Shown piece by piece: positions 23,577 through 35,500 of a DNA stretch of 64,000 nucleotides. Numbering within the stretch: the stretch's first letter is position 1; each line of letters begins with the position of its first letter. Source of the stretch: Ascidia mentula (taxonomy: Eukaryota > Chordata > Ascidiacea > Phlebobranchia > Ascidiidae); assembly GCA_947561715.1 (NCBI GenBank), contig OX387203.1:7688001-7752000 (forward strand). The letters are read 5' to 3'. Under the pieces are notes generated by a model. It was not told the DNA's origin. It was given only the letters and a program-made list of their open reading frames with translations, and ran no database searches. The position numbers and the translations under genes were made by a program.

Positions 23577-24818
23577 CCACATCTCATAACGAACATCGAC
23601 CCAACCCGCTTTCCCCCAGTTCTTTTTTTCTTTAATTAAAAGTAATTTGTGTTCGTGCACATGAGCTTTGGCCCTGTGCTGTGTGTTGTAACAATACGAT
23701 TCTCGAATAAACTGCAGGAAAAAGTGACGTGCTTTTGTTGTGGGTCTTTTCGAATTACCATGGTACGTCGAGCGCAGAGCTACCTTTACATCAACAATGC
23801 ACGATATTTTGTGGCGAACAAAGGAAACCGTCTACCATTAAACGTTAATTCAAGATATAATTTGGTTGATGTTATTGTATATCGCAATGATTTATACCCG
23901 ATGAATAACGTTCACTGGCGGCCATAGCGTGACGGGCAAGCTTCGAACGATATTCGAAGCAAACGAAAAAAGGCAAGTCAATGTCTATGCAGTTGGGCGA
24001 ACCTTGTCATGCAAGCGGATGTAGTTTTTCGGCGTTTCTCATTAAATGGTTACAATAGAAATTTAACGTATATGGAATATAACGAATAAATCTTGTGAGA
24101 GCTGAATAGGATCCTTCAAGGCACCTCATTGTGTAGTTTTAAGTTGATTCATTGCATATTAAATAGTTGTACCTAAGCGACCCTAGAGGTGTTTGGTTGC
24201 ATACGAAGGCGAATGATCAATAGCGCTGTTATTTACTTAGTCACACTTTTCAGCAAATACAGAAATCTAAACATATGGACAGCCAGGTTTATTTGAACTA
24301 AAACAAGTCGCATTTGAGCGCTTTGCAAGTTCTTTATCCGTAACATTAGAACTTTTGTTGTTGTTTAGTATGTATATATATATATAACAGAATACTGGAT
24401 AACCTTTGCTTTCAAATTGTTCCGGTTATCCGTGTTTTAGTGTTGTCAAATGTTGTATTAAATACTGAAAACGCCTGTTCAGTTTGTCGTTGAGTATAAA
24501 ACGCATCATAGGCACAAGGCCGCATACATTAATTCCAGTCAGTGCAAATATTTGCTGTGTTTCTCATTTTATTATCGAAAAAAGGGAAACCCAACTTAAC
24601 ATAGGCTCATTTCAGTAAGGTGAACATCATATGCCTACGTACCATGCGTTATAGGCTGATTTCGCCTCTGGTTTTGCCTATCAGAACTGTTTTATTTTAC
24701 TGACTAATTGCACAGGTACGTTAGTTTGGCCCGTTTTTGTCAGTTGTGCCGTTTGCTTTCCATGCGGAAGATGTGTATTTGTTTGTGAAAGTGCTGACCT
24801 GTTATCTCAGAAGTGTAG
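23577..24818. other. Intergenic DNA after the LLTP gene
   Basis: The LLTP 3'UTR presumably ends soon after 23711. No further exon with convincing splice sites or composition was seen. There is a (TA)n run near 24370-24385. The 92-codon open frame at 23649-23927 has neither splice context nor recognisable motifs. Confidence 0.5.
23706..23711 (+). promoter_or_regulatory. Candidate polyadenylation signal of the LLTP gene
   Basis: AATAAA lies 130 bases after the stop codon at 23574-23576, at a usual 3'UTR distance, and is the first such hexamer downstream. No transcript evidence is available. Confidence 0.4.
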
Positions 24819-24884
24819 TTGCTAGTGATTCAACAGAACTGTTTATGTATTGCAAGTTTCGACAATAGACCTACACGTCCGAAA

Positions 24885-25394
24885 TTTAACTTACCAACTC
24901 CTGATGAAGTGTTAGATTCAAAGCGAGTTGTTTGGTTCTTCTGGCAGCCCGGGCAACTTGAATGCTTTGTGCAGGTTTATTTGTCTCCATGGCGCTTTTA
25001 CGTCTTTGTTTGAACGGTTCAAGCCTTCAAGGCCAAACTGATCCGAAAAAAGCATTGGAACTCCCCCTTTTTATGCAAGTCAGCCCGAGAAACATGCGAA
25101 ACTCAGGAGGTGTTTCTTCATTGCGCGAAATTTAATGTAACCGGCCTGAAGGCAACGCTTGGTGTATTTGAACCCATTGTCATGATACCTAAAGTGGGAA
25201 TTGTTGCCAGCCTCGTAAGTTACATCCTCCATTGTATTTTGATCGGGACAAAATGACTGGTGTTTGTTTTTAGACTCAGGACCTTGCCAACAATGCCAAG
25301 AGCCAAATACTATTGACAGACCAGGAAATATTAATCCACATTGCTGTTTCGCCCAACGCGGGACAAGTCGTTAAAATGGCGTTTTGTTTTAACA
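24885..25394 (+). CDS. Candidate exons of an unidentified gene or gene remnant
   Basis: Three adjacent open segments look coding. Segment 1 ends at about 24974 before GGTTTAT and includes LPTPDEVLDSKRVVWFFWQP. Segment 2, about 25024-25214, includes ARETCETQEVFLHCAKFNVT and FEPIVMIPKVGIVASL and ends at a good GTAAGT donor. Segment 3, 25274-25394, starts after TTTTTAG with TQDLANNAKSQILLTDQEIL. Segments 2 and 3 join in phase 0 to about 100 residues. The spacing between segments 1 and 2 (about 48 nt) is short for an intron. I do not recognise the family; the Cys spacing is faintly like an integrin-alpha leg domain, but this is not enough to name it. No start, stop or further exons were found. 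Confidence 0.35.
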
Positions 25395-27637
25395 GTAGGG
25401 TTTACTATTGTTTGATTTTCTACGACTGAATATGTGGTCGGAGCTGGTCTTCCTCTAGGTTTACGCAAATCCGACTGCTGCTCAACTTGCGAGGGGAACT
25501 TTGAAATCCCTTGTTTTCAAGTCTTCTGCAGCTTTGGGTCACTGTATATGTGTTGGTCATGTGTCAATGTTGTAATTTGTTTACTTTTTGTTTGTTTCAT
25601 CGCGAAAGAATCTTTTCGTACCTTGTGATATATTATTTTGCGCCCAAAATTTCTTGAATCAACGTGAAAAATGAAAACATTGAATCGTTTTACCTGCCGT
25701 GAAAATTGCTTAACTTATTGAATTGAAGTTAGCCTGCAGAAGACCTACCGTAACCAAGTTGTAAATCACTGGCCGTATTGTCCCCTTAGTGAAATGCATC
25801 AAATTGGACACGTGAGACTAATGAATGTCACTCACTATACCGGGTATATGACGTCATATCCTGGTTGTGGCGTTTTGCTTGTATTGTGTTACATTCACAG
25901 TAGAGTAGCGACTACTGTTGATAGGCAACCTGCTTTAAAATATTTTATACTATTCGCGCGATTGTAACACGTTATTGTTGAAATAATTACCAGTATTTTA
26001 GGAACACTTCTTTTGTCAGGTACTTTCGCAAACAATGATTGATTGCAACGCAAAGGATATTACGAAGTATCAAAACATACGCTGGACATATAGCGTAAAA
26101 TTTAACGCACGACGGTTTTCAACGGCGTACTCCGTGTTGTGCAATTCCGTCTTTCATTATCAACATTTGTGTGTTGCCGTGTGTCTAAGATGTACAGCAA
26201 GTGAAAACGTCATCGACTCGTTTTTCTCAATACGAAAATCAATACTGAACCTTATTCGCCAGTGAAGGGTTTCGTCGAGAGTTGGATACGCAGACCGCAT
26301 TACACATGGTTAGCCAAGCTGCAAGTTTAAAGCGTAAGGGCTTTAAACATGAAGTTTGTTCCGTTTTTGAAACTCCGCGTTAGTCTACTGTTGTTTCTAA
26401 TGAGCATCTGTGGGTTAAAATTGGCACTGTTCGGTACAGGCTTAAACAGTTAGAATATCCTTTTTGATATTGCGGCATAGGTTTGTGGAAATTTCAAGGT
26501 AAATTTTAATAAAGCTAACAACATGTACCATTACCGGCGAAAGTCTAGCAAACAATGACGTTGTATAGTTGCGTTAACCTTGAGGGTAGGATATTTGCGT
26601 TGTGTTGTCAGCTGCAAATCTAACAGTCAGCGTTGGTGTGTGAAACGAAGAGCAAGGCCGTAGCCGTGTGAGACATCATGTCCGGTTTGACAAATGACAA
26701 TAGTACGCACTGCATGTTGCTACGTCAGTATTTCGGTAGCATTGTATTGAAAACATAACAACACCATGCGTTTTGTTGCTGTGTGTAGTTATAGGTGCGT
26801 TTTTACGTGTCTGTGATGTAGGAAACAGAACGTGGCCATAAGTGCATGACCTACAACGTAAAAAAACTGTTTAAACGTGACTAAATCATAGAAAGCTACC
26901 AGGTATGCTTGTAGTTTATTGAAAGTTGTCGGTGATTCAACAGTAAACATCTTTTGACGTAGGAATGCGTAATCGTGGACCATCGTGCTCTCAACCGTCA
27001 TGTATTTGTAGGTACTTACACTATGCACGCAAAAAGTTCAGTAAGAGTGCATGGATTGTTTGTTGTACTGTTAAACTATGCTGGTAGCAGTTTACAATGG
27101 TTTTGGTCCACATGGGTGTCTGTACAACATAATTTCTTGTATGTACAACGTTAACCTGTTGTCAGGATGGAGGGCGAATTAAGCATTTAGTAAAGCTGTA
27201 GTTAAGAACAGCACGACGTTTGGTCCGAGAAATGGTTTAAGGGTGCTATATACCCTAACTAAATGATGACCGTTAAAAACGTACGGTTAAATAAAGCCAG
27301 TTTTGTCGCAGTTAAATTTTGATAAAGGTTACTGTCAATATTGGATATATTTGATTATGTTGTAACAAAGCTCATAATTACGTAACAAGTGCAGAAAAGG
27401 GTTAAACGGTATGGGATATCAAACTCAAGCACCGAGAAAATTGATCGAAAGACTTTTGCAGGTTGCGTAGGATACAGGCATTACAAAACAAACCGATAGA
27501 TTTGTTTGCATTATCTGCGACTGCAAGCCAATCTTGACTTAACGAAGACTTCTTGCTGAAAGACACAACGCCACCGTTAGACGGATTATGTTCATTAGAT
27601 AGAAGATAATCATCATCAGTTTTTATAGTTGGTCGGT
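25395..27637. other. Intergenic DNA with no recognised gene
   Basis: No exon, RNA gene or structured repeat is supported in this 2.2-kb stretch upstream of the MGAT4-like gene. The longest open frames (76-79 codons, at 26035-26265 plus and 26789-27028 minus) lack splice context and recognisable motifs. The promoter and 5'UTR of the next gene must lie in its last part, but no clear TATA or initiator could be picked out. Confidence 0.5.
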
Positions 27638-30600
27638 ATGGGACGAAAACATTACACTGGCCTGTTGACGCTCGTGCTTCTAATCGCTTTCGCCCAACTG
27701 TTGTTTATGAAACTGGAATCTGGCAAAAGACAAGAGACAATGAAAGTCCCGGTCTCGCGAATAAATAGCGAAGTAATTCTAGAAGACTCGTTGGAAACCA
27801 CCGCGACAAACATTGCGCGACGCAGTAACATTTCGAACGTTATCCAGCACTCGAAACAGTGCGAATCCGTACAGGTTGCAGAAAGCACCCAACCGAAGTT
27901 TGTCGACTTGGAACGTTTTGACCCACGTCGAAAACCCACATACAAACTTGGTGACGTAGGCAAAACTCCGCCACTGCTGGCTGTTGGCATTCCCACCATT
28001 AGGCGCATGAATGAATCGTATCTTTTGGCCACGTTGCGTTCCATGATTAGACAACTCGGCGCCATTCACAGGGAGAACTGTGTATTCATCGTTTACGTGG
28101 CTGAGACAAACCGGGAGGATTTTTTCGAGGTTGCCAACGAAATATGTGATGAGTTTGGCGAAGACATAAGGAGTCAACTACTTGAGGTTTGTGAACTTAA
28201 GGCGTATAGGTTTAGGCGTACGCTACACAAAATATGTGTTTTTAGCGTGTTTTAACCATCATATTGACGAAAAGTTAAAAAACACGTCAACAGGTTTTGT
28301 TAAATAAACGCAACAAACCGGGTATTGGTAAAAACGAGCAATACCAGGTTAAAAAAAATGGTTGGATTTGTATTGGTTAGGATTTGAACACCGAACGCGA
28401 GCAGCTTTTAACCGTTGGAAACTAAACATAGCCTGAACTTTGCAGGATATCCCCTAACGCTTTCCGTCGCTGAGCAAATAGGTGTTTCTCCTGACAAAGG
28501 AATGTATCGAACCGCATGAGCATATTGCCATTCAAGCACTATGAACTCGCCATATTATTTTGCCATATTAACGTGACTACAATGAAATCTGTGTTTAAGA
28601 CTACACAGACTGTGTTTAATATGTTGAGGTAACCTTAAATTATTTGCGAAACGACTGCGCCTACGGGTGGATGAATTGAACTTGAACGAGCGGTTCTGAA
28701 TGATATTCTGAAAGTGCCATGTCGCTCTTTGATGTGAACCAAACTCCCATTAACCTAAATACACAAGAATCGACCTTAAGCGCACGCAACAATAACTTGG
28801 TTTTTGAAGGTTGTGTCGCCTCCAGAAGATATATACCCCAATTGGAAGGACAAAGTACACGTGAACTTCGGTGATTCCTACCCGCGGTCAATGTGGCGTT
28901 CCAAGCAGAACCTCGACGCTCAGTTTCTTGTGTCTTACGTGGAAAGCAACATCAGACCTCAGTACTTCCTCTTAATGGAAGATGACGTCATTGCCAGTGC
29001 AAACTACATGACTATCATTTTGCAGGTGACTAAAACCTTAGCCAGGTGTCAATTCTGTATGTTTTTTGACATGTTTATTTATGCGGCATGTCTGTGTGCA
29101 AATGGTATTCAATTTGTCAATAATAAATCGAAACTGGTAGGCCATTGCACGGAGTTTATAGAAGTAAAGGCAGTATTTCACTTACGTTTGGAGCATTATA
29201 ATCAATTCGACGATGTAAGACATGATTTATTTCACACAGGGACATGCGCCTAGACTGGTAAACATTTTCACCTACAAGCTAGCCGCTTCGCGTAATAGCT
29301 AGGACCAGTTGGGTACAGACTGCGCGTTGCCTCCATATGTTGAATATTCCGCCTGTTGTCATCCAGCAATGTAGGACCTTACGTGTCAACGGCAGCAATA
29401 CAGTAATTATAAGCAAATGGTTCTCGGGGTGCGTTTATGCTAATCGTGTTTCTCCCATTCTACTAAATAACTTGGTTTCAAATAGAATCATTTATTACAA
29501 CCTGTTAGTTGCGCTCAATGACAGTAATACCACCCACCGGATAAACGTCACAGTAATGCACCCAATCATTCGTATACCCACAGATAAACGTCACCAAAAC
29601 AATTAGTTCTACTGTCCATGTATCGCTGTCCTCCAATGTATATGCAGGCAAATACTGAGGCAACGCCTATTTTTCCAACATTGTTAAATTAAAACCAAAG
29701 GAAACGTGTCACATTGTACAGAAAGTTCAGTGTAATTCTTTTAACTTTTAAGACATTTGGCAATTGGGTTTGCCAGTTCATATATCAAGTAAACACCTGC
29801 GAGAAGCGAGTTAAATTAACAGTCTATGTGTTGCTGCATTAATTTGATTTGGGGCAACGCTTGTCAGAACATCGATTTTAAGAATATTAGTAGTTTTTCG
29901 TCAGGATGGTTATCTTACGTTGGTCGGTCTGAAAACGTTCAGAACTGCGCCATTAACCAATAATCTGTATTTTATGAACAAATAAGCACCTTTGGTGCCG
30001 AAAACTATAAGAAAAACAGAACACGCAAGTCCAAAATAAGCACGTTTCTTAGAAATACGCACGTTTGCATTTTCTAAGACACTGCTTGTGAAAATATGCA
30101 CAGTATTGTTTCCCTGTGTATCAAACTTGATACCGATTCTTCTTACAACCTGTGTGCGTTGGACCAACACGGAACCTTACATGTCTTCGTGAAAGGAATT
30201 GTGATCGGTGCACTTGCAAATATTTACTTTTCAACAAATCCAATAACGCCGTGATAAGGTCTTGTGTTTACCAGAGGTTTTAGCCACTACGTGCTGTGTT
30301 ACAGACTGTGCAATCCGCCCAGGCACCGAAGGGCTGGATTTACTACTCTTTTACGCCTGTTGGCGGAGCCGGCAAAGTCTTTCATTCCGCTTCATTGAAC
30401 GAGTTCGACGCCATGTTGAAGATATATTGGAATTACAAGCCGTTGGATTGGATTCTGTGGGACTACAGCAAGACGAAGGTATGCGGTTACGAGGACGACT
30501 GGCCCGCATGTAAAAAGAAATGGAAAAAGGTCGCAGTGGACTACGGGAAATCCCTGTTTATGCACAAAGGAAAGTAAGTGGAAGCTTTTTTGTCAAACTC

Positions 30601-31244
30601 TGAACTTTTGTCTTTGTCCTAATGCGTTCAAAAGACCCCCACAAACAGACCCTTTGTTCGATCTGAGCCTTTCAGTACATCGTACTTTTTTGTTGTTATT
30701 CGTAACGGCTTTATGAACGACCGTAGCCTACGTTCCACCACTTTGAATAAGAGGTACACACACTGACATGAATAGTCAGACGAAAGGGTATTCGGTTTCC
30801 ATTGTCACGCTGCGTAAACATGGTTTAAGTGTAAGCGTTTGTACTGTCCAGTTTCACGTCGAAAAGTTGGGTACTAAAAAGCCGAATTTGCCAGTAGACT
30901 TGATGATGTATATTTTTCGGTTCTAATAGTTTAGTTCTACCTTTGCGGTACTTCCCAAGCAATTTACTTTTAAACCAGTGGTTTCCAACTTTCATGAAAT
31001 GGTTACGCATTTATCCCTAACAAATGTTATAAGGACGCAAAATAGGTTTACCTTTTTGCGAAAAAGTCGCTTACAAATATTAATAGGGTTTTATATTACT
31101 GCAACAGCTAAGACCTAAAAGGTTACGCAGAATTGTAAAAACTTGTTCAAAAATTGAAAAAACCTCGGCATTTAACCAACTGTATTTGATTGCAGGGTTT
31201 CATCCAAAACAAACCCCAATTTTACACCACCGACTTCCAAGTAA
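27638..31244 (+). CDS. MGAT4-family beta-1,4-N-acetylglucosaminyltransferase (GnT-IV-like)
   Basis: Exons 27638-28186, 28810-29025, 30305-30573 and 31196-31244 join in phase to about 360 residues. Start ATG 27638 is followed by a short basic stretch and a membrane anchor at residues 7-24, a type II Golgi topology. The catalytic part matches MGAT4: LAVGIPTIRR near residue 114, LLEVVSPPEDIYP across the exon 1/2 join, MWRSKQNLDAQFL, and LLMEDDV with the metal-binding acidic triad near residues 240-242. Exon 3 gives WIYYSFTPVGGAGKVFHSAS and YKPLDWILWDY, the counterpart of human EEWMILEFSQLGFIGKMFQ and KPIDWLL. Family members add a beta-1,4 GlcNAc branch to the alpha-1,3 mannose arm of N-glycans. 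Exon 4 reaches TAA at 31242-31244, but AA-GTAAAA at 31239-31245 could be a donor; the usual roughly 170-residue C-terminal domain was not found. Confidence 0.85.
28368..28436 (-). repeat. tRNA-like SINE head in MGAT4-like intron 1
   Basis: The minus strand reads TAGTTTCCAACGG (A-box-like), then GGTGTTCAAATCCTAACC (B-box with T-arm). Spacing is somewhat short and the anticodon arm is not clear, so this is a decayed tRNA-derived element and not a gene. Confidence 0.35.
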
Positions 31245-32491
31245 AACTCATCACGTTTACGATGTCTATGTACGCTTCAACACAAGAGAACGCCTACTTA
31301 GGGTTTTTGGCGAGGCAATCATGACTGATGGCAACATCTGTCAAGACGGGCCCTTGTCAAGCTTTGCATATTATTCTGTTTTATAAGCGTGATCGCGGGA
31401 TAGAATTGCTTCGAATCCAGCCGTAAACAAAGCAAAAACAACCTTGTTTTGCAAGGAAATTTGTTTCACCATTGTGTCTTTCCTGTTTAAATTCCTGTTT
31501 GTAGAGTGTATATGCTACACTGTGCTGTTTGGTATTACGATACAGGCAACTATGAATTTGATGCAAACTCTTACTTTCGTTGACAAGTTAAGGGGCGAGC
31601 AAATATTGTTGCCAATTACGAAAACATGCATTACGCTTTTACTGCATAGGTCAATGGCACTTTTACCTGTTTTCTTTTGAACATATCAACGTCTGTGAGA
31701 TTTGTGGCTAGTCACAAACAAAGCACTTACAAAAATTGTTTGATTTTTGATCGGGCAATTACAAAGGTGTGCAGCCTTAGAAGTTTTTCTTGGAGCGGAC
31801 AGCTTGAATAATGACCCACAGGCAGGCGATACAGCCTAAAGCGGAACACACGCAGTCGAGGGAAACGGGAAGTGTATAGAATCTTGATTAAGAATGGCTG
31901 AAGCTTGCATTTTGTTGTCTATCAAGTCAACGTGTTACAGGTTTGTTAAACAAAGTTTAACTCTTTGAAAACTGCGACACGGTCCGCGTTTAATCTTGTT
32001 TTTTTGCGCGAAAATTGTGGGAACAATAAGTGGAAGTTTAAAATCAGTGTAACTGCCGCCCAACTGTGTGAGCGTCGAGAATTAACACCAGTTAGTCACA
32101 GCCTCAGAAAACGTCGTTGATTAGAAAGCACGAGGCGTTTTGTTTCAAATAAATATACTTCGCCTACTTGCCGATCATTAAATCATTTAGTTAATATTGG
32201 AATAGCATTCCTTATGAAACTGATGATGGCACAAGTTTTGCCAAAATGTCTTAAATAAATGAACATGTCAATGTTTTCAGCACCAGTGCCAGCAGTCTCT
32301 AAATCTAGAAGCTTTGAAAAGATTATTTTTGACAAACTCGTGTACATCACACACGACTAAAACGATATTTTGATTTCAGAAGACAACGAGTTATGAGATT
32401 TGTAGTGAGCAAAGACTAATTTGTTTCATTTCCACGATTCTTTGCATGCTCTGCGCGTCCGCGTCTGCGAACGTGTAACCGAGTACCAACT
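31245..32491. other. Stretch between the MGAT4-like gene and the giant repeat gene
   Basis: No convincing exon found. A 66-codon frame continues to 31386 over the MGAT4-like exon 4 but lacks family similarity. AATAAA-like hexamers occur near 32148-32153 and could serve as a 3' end signal for the upstream gene. The promoter of the downstream gene should lie at the right end of this stretch; no clear TATA box was recognised. Confidence 0.45.
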
Positions 32492-32561
32492 ATGGAGTTA
32501 CGTGGGCTAGCAGCTATTTTGCTTGCTTTGGTTTCTCTACTCGTTGCTGTGGATGGAGCAG
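32492..32561 (+). CDS. Signal-peptide exon of the giant repeat gene
   Basis: ATG at 32492 encodes MELRGLAAILLALVSLLVAV then DGA, a textbook signal peptide with a likely cleavage after VDG or DGA. The exon ends with one base of a Gly or Val codon at a GTTTGT donor (phase 1), the same phase as every downstream exon of the array, so it can join the domain exon at 34583 in frame. An in-frame TAA (32476-32478) lies upstream of the ATG, five codons before it, which supports this start. Assignment to this gene rests on order and phase; no other gene starts in between. Confidence 0.65.
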
Positions 32562-35500
32562 GTTTGTCATATAATGCAACTAAGGCGTGGTCTATATCAT
32601 TTTCTGTAAAGCTTAAATAAGGATCAAAACGAATGTTAGGTAACACAAAATACTTTAGTTTGTAAAACGACACTTACGGTCGCCTCTTTATATAACCCCA
32701 CTTTGTGCTTTTGTAACTCAAGAGTTTAATGTCTTATAGCAGGAATCAAGCTAACAAGCGTAACCAAGCAACCAACATATTTGCTTTCCCAGTCACTGTA
32801 GTATTGTCAATAGCACATAACTCAATATGTTTCGATATAACTGAACTTATAACTGAAGCACATTGAAATTGAAAATTAAATTACGTTTAACAGTAACCAC
32901 AGAGGGATACTGTTTGGGGCATTAAACTGATTTGTAAGGTACACCGGCTCGCTAGAATAGGTTTACCAACCCTGCAATAGAAAATACCACAACACTGAAA
33001 AAACCAGAGCCAGACAAAGGAATTTGTTATTAAAACGTGGTTTAGTTAACCACACTATCGTGCTTTGGTTTGGCGCACGGGTAATCGCCAATCATGCGTT
33101 ACAACCGTGTCTCAAAATGCGGAAAGTTTCATCGTCAGATTTCAAAAAAATAAGAATTAGGATTTTAAATTGAAAGTGGCTTGTGGTATGTTTTGTTTTA
33201 CATATTAAAGTTCCTTTCTCTGTTTTTAGAGTGAACGAAACTCTTTTTGCCTTTCAAATTTGTCCCTTTAGCTGACAAAAAACGTAACCCCATACCCCAA
33301 CTTAGTATTATTTTAAATACGTGTTTACGGATCCATGATACAAATTACATTGTGTAAAAATTACAGAAAATTGTATCTTTAACTTGAATAATTCTGTGCG
33401 CAGAGGAATAAATGCGCGAAAATATTGCAGATAAATTGTCGATATTATCCAACAGCATATAACCACAATAAACCCCACTCAACCGTCCATTAAAACACAA
33501 ACAGTCTCTTCCTGTACTGAGACATTATAACGAACGACTGCCTTCCGTAAACTGTAAGCATGAGAAAGGGGAAAATAATTTCCTCTATTGCTCTATTGCT
33601 CTAGTGTAACTATACACACTACAACATAGCGTGCGCCCCGAGCATTGCATCCTGTAAGTCGAAGTACATGTTTGCACTTTGGTAGATTGTAGTTAGTTGC
33701 AAATCCCCAGCAGATTTTACCAACAACCAATATAATTTTACCTCTACAAAGACTTATATTCCTTGTAATGCAGTTTTCCCGACTCAACAATCACGCATTT
33801 TCAGACAGGGAGGATAACCGACCTCCCACTGCCCCTACTTCATGTCAAAGCTCCAAAAAAAAGCTGCAGGGGCAGATAAAAGGGTGTTTTAAAATTGATT
33901 TTCCTGTCTTTCACAAGTGTGCTTTTTCTAGCGCATGGTTATATATCCTGGTGCAACACAAATCGCAATTATTGCGTCAGAATGAGTATTGGATAGAAAC
34001 CATCACCTGGGTAAAATTTTTTGGTCCGCCCTATCTGCAGGAATAATGCAATAGAAATTCAAATTTAGGATGAAAAACAAATACCCGCTGTATTGTGAAT
34101 TGGTACCAACCCCCAACCTCGGCCTCATAAGTGTGTTGGTTTGACGAGTTATTTCTCCTTAGCAATTCACTGCGGTTTAAGTTCAATTCACTGCGGTTTA
34201 AGTTTAAGATAGGCTACTAAAATTTCGACACCAGGCTATATTTTAAGAAGGAAACTTGGTTGTGCAGGAAAATAACCAATATGTTATCCGTGCAAAAATA
34301 ATATGATTTCTATGCCTTTTTAATTTATTACTTCGCTACAGATGTGAGTGATAAAATGGTTGGTGGTTTTCCCGCCAAATCTAGTTGAATCGTTTTCCCG
34401 CCGAAATTAAAAAGACATGTGATTGGCATTACATGCCTCCGTAAGCGTATGAACCCCTAATGCTTCCTATAATGCGCTTGTTTATTTTTGTTTCACGTAA
34501 CAATGGTTTCCTTTGTTTTTAATTCAAAGTCATATAAAAAAACACGAAAGCAACCATCGATAACATCGCCATTATTTTCCAGTTTTATTCAGCGGTTGGA
34601 GTGTCATCCCAGCAAGCACACTTTCATCAAAAACTATTACTGTGCAATTGAGCCAGCCACTGAATTCCTTGTCGAAATTACAAATTAACTTCTTACCCAC
34701 TGCCAGTCAAACGTTTTCAGCAACTTTTACTAAAGTTTGTGACAGCAATTTTACGATTGTCATTAAAAGGACTGATGTTGCTTCTGGGTGGAACCAGTCA
34801 ATTAACTTGAACTACCAAGTACTTTCTGCAGGTAAATGTCTGACAACTGATTTTGTTAACAGCATGGTACATGCGATTTTAATATAAAGCAACATTGTTA
34901 CGTTGGCACAGTAGGATGGTTGTATTGACGTTGATTATCCAAAAATCTTTCATAAATAAGTCACAAAACAACTTCTGAGAATATGATCTTAGTGTGTTAC
35001 TCCAAAAAATAATTATAATTTTTTGAATTGGAAATATGAACAATTCTTACCAGTAGGTAGACAACAGGGGTATGGGTTTATTAATGCTAAGACAGCTAAG
35101 TCTGCTGGTACAAACCTCAACCAGACATACATGTGTAAAACAGTATATGGGGTAAAATACTACTCGTAAAAGTTTAATAAATGTGAATTTTATAACAAAT
35201 GCTGTAATTTGTCATGCAGGGTTGAACATTACAGCAAACACTACTGGTGAGTAGGGATTTTATACTTAAGTTATGTTCTAATGTATGACCATTATGACAG
35301 TGTGTATTTGTCATTAAAGTTTGAACAATCACCATGTTTCTGAAACACAAATATCACATTATATTTGTTTTAGCATGACTGATAAAAAAGGTTGTATAAT
35401 CCTATTATATAAGTCAGGGCATAAAAATATTATGGGTGATTGTCACAAAGAAGTCCAGATCGCAAACATACATTCAAGCCATTCATTTCCTAATTGACTT

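Noticed and set aside
24370-24386. (TA)n run as a TATA box or origin
   Set aside because: Short AT dinucleotide run with no associated start site or gene nearby.
31186-31386. 66-codon plus-strand frame over MGAT4-like exon 4
   Set aside because: Its frame differs from the one that joins in phase from exon 3 and it has no similarity to the MGAT4 C-terminal domain that I can see.
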